Source: Gammaproteobacteria bacterium
Lineage (GTDB): Bacteria; Pseudomonadota; Gammaproteobacteria; Steroidobacterales; Steroidobacteraceae
Direction: 5' to 3'
NCBI GenBank assembly: GCA_004297335.1
Contig: SCUD01000175.1
Location: 62,001-126,000, forward strand
DNA: 64,000 bases
Shown here: positions 60,327 to 64,000 of the stretch, one piece after another
Position numbering within the stretch: the stretch's first letter is position 1
Layout: the number at the start of each line of letters is the position of its first letter
The notes under the pieces: model-generated
Told to the model about the DNA's origin: nothing
Database searches by the model: none
The model's input: only the letters and a program-made list of their open reading frames with translations
Translations under genes and position numbers: made by a program

Positions 60327-61564
60327 GAAAGCGGTGGACGGGTATCGCCGGCGCAGCGCAGGCCGTCCGCCGACTGCAGGCAGACATCGATCTCGAAGCC
60401 GACGGCGTCGCTGCCGGGGTCGACGATCGTGACCTCGGCGTCGGCGCGTTGCCCGGGGGCGATCAGGCTGGCGGCCGCGGCCCCGGGCAGATAATCGGCC
60501 GGCTCGATCTCGCGGGCGCCGATGACACCGCCAAACCGGTCCTGCAGGGTCAGGCGCAACAGCGGATAGGGCTGGGCATGGGTTGCACGATTGACGATGC
60601 TGGCACGCAGCAGCAGCCGGCCGGGCTGGCGGGTGTCGGAAGTCGCGCCCCATTGGCGCAGCTCATAGGCGGCGAGATCCACCGGCGCGGCCAGCGGCCA
60701 GCCCAGCAGCGCATAGGTCCGCGCGAGCAACGGCCCGACGCTGGGCTGGAGCAGCAGCGCGTCGCGCCGGCTGTGGATGACCTGGGCTGCCAGCAGGAAC
60801 AGCAGCAGGACACCGGCGATCGCCCACGGCCAACGGCGCGATTGCTCGCCCGGGGCCGGTTCCAGCTCGAAGGCGCGCGCCGCGTCCGCAGCCGCGGCCG
60901 CCGCCGCCTCGTCAGCCAGTCCGCGCCGCATCTCCTCCGGAATCAGGATGTACGCTGGCAGCTCAGCAGGACCGTCCGGCGCAACTGGCGCAAGGTCTGC
61001 GGCGACGGGCTCCGCCACGGGAGCTTCCCCGGCCGTGTCTTCGACCTCGAACCCCGGTTCCTCGATCACCACCATCGGATACTCGTCCGTGGGGTCGCGA
61101 TCAGCCTCCTGGAATTCCGGGGACGGCTCCAGCTCAGGGTCGCCGGCCCGCAGCGCCGCCGCGATGTCACCCGGATCGGCGGTTTCGATCCAGTGCTCCT
61201 CACTGTCGGTGGTGAGATCCGCATCGTCGCCAGTTGCCGGATCCTCCTGGTTCTCGGCCCGGAAGCGCAGGATCGCGGCCGTACCCGGCGACGGTGCTGG
61301 CGGCAGTTCGCCCGGCGTCGAGAGTTCAATGACCTCGGTGCCGGGCAGTTCCTCGACCGTGATGGTGTCCTCCGTCACCGGCGGCTCGGGTTCCGGCACC
61401 GCGTGAAACGGCTGCTCGCTGAGGCGCTCGAGGGAATCGAAGGTCGTGGCACAGACCCCGCAGCGGACCTGGCCATGCGCAACGCGCAGCGCCTCCGCCG
61501 TGACCCGAAAGACCGTCGCACATTCAGGGCACTGTGTGTACAAAATTAGTTCCGGTGCCTGCAT
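60323..61564 (-). CDS. Zinc-ribbon and DUF3426 domain membrane protein
   Basis: A 413-residue protein. The N-terminal MJ0042-type zinc ribbon has CPEC...CGVC (about 12-38). A long acidic, proline-rich linker (about 55-235) precedes one membrane helix (WAIAGVLLLFLLAAQVI) and the periplasmic DUF3426 domain. It lies at the usual position between prmA and dusB. The ATG at 61564 is inside the last 19 bases of prmA. The function is unknown. Confidence 0.8.
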   Translation of the reverse strand: MQAPELILYTQCPECATVFRVTAEALRVAHGQVRCGVCATTFDSLERLSEQPFHAVPEPEPPVTEDTITVEELPGTEVIELSTPGELPPAPSPGTAAILRFRAENQEDPATGDDADLTTDSEEHWIETADPGDIAAALRAGDPELEPSPEFQEADRDPTDEYPMVVIEEPGFEVEDTAGEAPVAEPVAADLAPVAPDGPAELPAYILIPEEMRRGLADEAAAAAAADAARAFELEPAPGEQSRRWPWAIAGVLLLFLLAAQVIHSRRDALLLQPSVGPLLARTYALLGWPLAAPVDLAAYELRQWGATSDTRQPGRLLLRASIVNRATHAQPYPLLRLTLQDRFGGVIGAREIEPADYLPGAAAASLIAPGQRADAEVTIVDPGSDAVGFEIDVCLQSADGLRCAGDTRPPLS

Positions 61565-62427
61565 CCGGCGAGGACCGTCCAGCCCTCGCGTCCCCCTTCC
61601 CGAACGATATCAAACCACGGACGGTAGGCAACCGCCACCTCCGCGGCCTGGTCGTCGAGCAGCCCGGCGAGCAGCAGCGCTGCGCCTGGCCGGCACTGTC
61701 CGGCCAGCACGGGTGCGAGCTCAATCAACGGGCCGGCCAGGATGTTGGCGACGGCGAGGTCGAAACCGCCGGGCAGATCACCGGCATCGACGGCGATTCG
61801 CAGTCGATCCCGCAGCCCATTGCGTTCGGCGTTGTCGCTGGTCGCAAGCAGCGCCTGCGGATCGATGTCGAAGGCCCAGGCCTCGGCGGCGCCGAGCCGG
61901 AGCGCCGCCAGCGCCAGGATGCCGGAGCCGCAACCGTAGTCGAGCAGCCGCTGCCCGCTGAGTGCCGTTCGGTCCAGCCATTCGAGGCACAACGCCGTGG
62001 TCGCGTGGGTACCGGTACCGAAGGCGAGCCCTGGATCGAGTTCGAGTACGACCGCCTCGGGATCCCCGGCCGGTTGTCCGCCCGGGCAGACCCAGAGCCT
62101 TCGTCCGAAGCGCATCGGACGGAAGTCCCGCAGCCACTCGCGTTCCCAGGCGCGGTCGGCGACGGGCTGCGACCGGACCTTGCCGGGGTCCAGCCCGAGT
62201 GCCGCGGCGACCTCTCCGGCCAGCCGTTCCGGCACGGCAGTGGCCGGAAACAGCGCGGTCAGGCGCAGTTTCTGCCACAGCGGGTTCGCGCCGGGTGGCG
62301 GCTCGAGCAGCGGCTCGTCGGCAGCATCCGTCAGCGTGACCGAGAATGCCCCGGCCGCGAAGCACGCCGCTTCCGCCGCGGCGCATTCCGTGGCTCCGAG
62401 TTCGATCACGAGTTCGTGGAACGGCAT
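61546..62427 (-). CDS. prmA: Ribosomal protein L11 methyltransferase
   Basis: SAM-dependent enzyme that methylates L11. The 293-residue length equals E. coli PrmA. Motif I is LLDYGCGSGILALAALRLGA, and the FGTGTHATTALCLEWLD and VANILAGPL blocks are family marks. I took the ATG at 62427 (MPFHELVIEL), not the upstream frame. It follows accC by 22 bases. Confidence 0.93.
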   Translation of the reverse strand: MPFHELVIELGATECAAAEAACFAAGAFSVTLTDAADEPLLEPPPGANPLWQKLRLTALFPATAVPERLAGEVAAALGLDPGKVRSQPVADRAWEREWLRDFRPMRFGRRLWVCPGGQPAGDPEAVVLELDPGLAFGTGTHATTALCLEWLDRTALSGQRLLDYGCGSGILALAALRLGAAEAWAFDIDPQALLATSDNAERNGLRDRLRIAVDAGDLPGGFDLAVANILAGPLIELAPVLAGQCRPGAALLLAGLLDDQAAEVAVAYRPWFDIVREGGREGWTVLAGCRHRN

Positions 62428-62449
62428 CGGCGCGACCCGGACGCGCCTC

Positions 62450-63793
62450 TCACTTGAGGCCCAGGCGCCGTTCCAGGTAGTGGATATCGAGGCCACCCTG
62501 GTGGAAGGCGGCGTGGCCGAAAATCTCCTGATGCAGCGGCACGTTGGTGCGGATGCCCTCGATGACCATCTCGGCGAGCGCGTTGCGCATGCGCGCGATG
62601 GCCGTCTCGCGACTCTCGCCCCAGGCGATCAGCTTGGCGATGAGCGAGTCGTAGTGCGGCGGTACCGCGTAGCCGGAATAGAGGTGGCTGTCCACGCGAA
62701 TTCCCGGTCCACCGGGAGCGTGCCACAGGCGCACGTTGCCCGGCGAGGGCATGAAGGTCTTCGGATCCTCGGCATTGATCCGGCACTCGATTGCATGGCC
62801 GCGCAGCACGATGTCCTGCTGCCGGAACGGCAGCGGCTCGCCGGCCGCGATCGTGAGCTGCAGCTTGACGATATCGACGCCGGTGATCAGCTCGGTCACC
62901 GGATGCTCGACCTGCACCCGGGTGTTCATTTCGATGAAGTAGAACTCACCGCGCTCGTACAGGAACTCGATCGTGCCCGCACTGCGATAGCCGACCGCGG
63001 CGAGGGCCGCGGCGAGGCGCTCGCTCATCCGCTCGCGTTGTTGCGGCGTGATGCCGGGGGCCGGGGCTTCCTCGATGACCTTCTGCCGGCGGCGCTGCAG
63101 CGAACAGTCGCGCTCGCCGAGGCAGACCACGTTGCCGTGGTCGTCGGCGATGATCTGGAACTCGATGTGCCGAGGCTTCTCGAGGTACTTCTCCATGTAG
63201 ACGGTATCGTTGCCGAACGCCGCCTGGGCCTCGGTCCGGGCGACGTTGATGGCGTTGACCAGGGTTGCGTCCGTATGCACGACGCGCATCCCGCGCCCGC
63301 CGCCGCCGCCGGAGGCCTTGATGATCACCGGGTAGCCGATCGCGCGCGCCAGCCGGAAGCATTCGTCAGTATCCTCGGGCAGCGACCCGTCGGAGCCGGG
63401 CACGCAGGTGATGCCGTGCTGCTTCATGATCCGGATCGCCGAGACCTTGTCGCCCATCTGGCGGATGGTCTCGCTCTTCGGGCCGATGAACACGAAACCG
63501 CTGTTCTCGACGCGCTCGGCGAAGTCGGCATTCTCGGACAGGAAGCCGTAGCCGGGATGGATGCCGACCGCGTCGGTGACCTCGGCGGCACTGATGATCG
63601 CCGGCATGTTGAGGTAGCTGTCCCGCGACTGGGGCGGACCGATGCAGACGGTCTCGTCGGCGAGCAGCACGTGCTTGAGATTCTGGTCCGCCGTCGAGTG
63701 CACAGCGACGGTCTTGATGCCGAGCTCGCGGCAGGCGCGCAGGATGCGCAGCGCGATCTCGCCACGGTTGGCGATGACGACCTTGTCCAGCAT
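62450..63793 (-). CDS. accC: Biotin carboxylase subunit of acetyl-CoA carboxylase
   Basis: ATP-grasp enzyme that carboxylates biotin on AccB, the first step of fatty-acid synthesis. The 447-residue length is exact. Motifs: [72 protein letters not shown] and [18 protein letters not shown]. It starts four bases after the accB stop. Confidence 0.97.
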   Translation of the reverse strand: MLDKVVIANRGEIALRILRACRELGIKTVAVHSTADQNLKHVLLADETVCIGPPQSRDSYLNMPAIISAAEVTDAVGIHPGYGFLSENADFAERVENSGFVFIGPKSETIRQMGDKVSAIRIMKQHGITCVPGSDGSLPEDTDECFRLARAIGYPVIIKASGGGGGRGMRVVHTDATLVNAINVARTEAQAAFGNDTVYMEKYLEKPRHIEFQIIADDHGNVVCLGERDCSLQRRRQKVIEEAPAPGITPQQRERMSERLAAALAAVGYRSAGTIEFLYERGEFYFIEMNTRVQVEHPVTELITGVDIVKLQLTIAAGEPLPFRQQDIVLRGHAIECRINAEDPKTFMPSPGNVRLWHAPGGPGIRVDSHLYSGYAVPPHYDSLIAKLIAWGESRETAIARMRNALAEMVIEGIRTNVPLHQEIFGHAAFHQGGLDIHYLERRLGLK

Positions 63794-63797
63794 CGGC

Positions 63798-64000
63798 CTA
63801 TCCGAGCGCGAACAGCGGCTGGCCGAACTCCACGGGCTCGCCGTTGCGGGCGAGCACCGCGACGACGCGGCCCGCGCGCTCGCTCTCGATCTGGTTCATC
63901 ATCTTCATCGCCTCGATGATGCACAGTACCTGGCCCTCGCGCACCTCCTGGCCGACTTCGACGAAGGGCTTCGCCCCCGGCGCGGCCGAGGCATAGAAGG
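63798..64000 (-). CDS. accB: Biotin carboxyl carrier protein, C-terminal part, runs off the right edge
   Basis: The last 67 codons of the carrier subunit of acetyl-CoA carboxylase. The biotinylation motif is [12 protein letters not shown], with the modified lysine in AMKM. The preceding segment, [19 protein letters not shown], is the usual start of the lipoyl-like domain. The N-terminus lies beyond the window. It heads the accBC-prmA-dusB-fis-purHD series. Confidence 0.95.
   Translation of the reverse strand, partial: FYASAAPGAKPFVEVGQEVREGQVLCIIEAMKMMNQIESERAGRVVAVLARNGEPVEFGQPLFALG

Overview
The window is about 64 kb of high-GC DNA from what looks like a free-living gammaproteobacterium. 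The evidence is gene order: accB-accC-prmA-DUF3426-dusB-fis-purH-purD on one strand and rhlB divergent from trxA-rho are arrangements typical of that class. The DUF1302/DUF1329/YCF48/MMPL cluster and homospermidine synthase fit lineages near the Nevskiales/Steroidobacterales/Chromatiales, but genus cannot be read from the sequence. No rRNA, tRNA or CRISPR array was seen.

Left core (1-31.4 kb). A nitrilase-superfamily gene runs off the left edge behind a MarR-like regulator, with a good sigma70-type promoter between them. Then come a UvrD-like helicase, a lipoprotein-type methyltransferase, arginine decarboxylase (speA), a 3-mercaptopyruvate sulfurtransferase, a DUF2238 membrane protein and homospermidine synthase (hss), followed by greB. 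A MacA/ATPase/two-permease efflux operon, an L,D-transpeptidase lipoprotein, an EamA transporter, an orphan contractile tail-sheath protein, a cNMP-binding patatin, an alkyltransferase-like protein, a hydrolase, a small lipoprotein coupled to plsB, and the DUF1302-DUF1329-YCF48-MMPL operon complete this part.

Variable region (31.4-49.3 kb). Its left boundary is sharp. A lower-GC gene cassette (31743-32619) ends in a well-formed integron attC site (32548-32625), although no integron integrase is visible. A second unrecognised ORF follows. Next is a tightly overlapped five-gene type I restriction-modification operon: hsdM, hsdS, an AlbA/Schlafen-domain regulator-like gene, hsdR and a YgjP-type metallopeptidase. 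Beyond it lies a scrap zone: an N-terminally truncated oxidoreductase, a degenerate attC-like hairpin, YefM-ParE, an RHH-PemK/MazF pair, small unknown proteins, a decayed LysE gene and an AbiE type IV toxin-antitoxin pair. DUF1697 and DUF488 genes close the region.

Right core (49.3-64 kb). ArfB ribosome rescue, a YdcH-like protein, DUF3301, cysQ, yrfG and rhlB are followed by trxA, rho and an AlkA-like glycosylase on the plus strand. A PHA-system protein, purD, purH, fis, dusB, a DUF3426 zinc-ribbon protein, prmA, accC and the 3' end of accB lie on the minus strand. Overlapping stop/start codons are frequent, so much of this is translationally coupled.

The points most worth a second look are the integrase-less gene cassette and its attC, the five-gene R-M operon, the orphan tail-sheath gene, and an intrinsic terminator with competing upstream hairpins on the plus strand beside greB, where no plus-strand gene is present.
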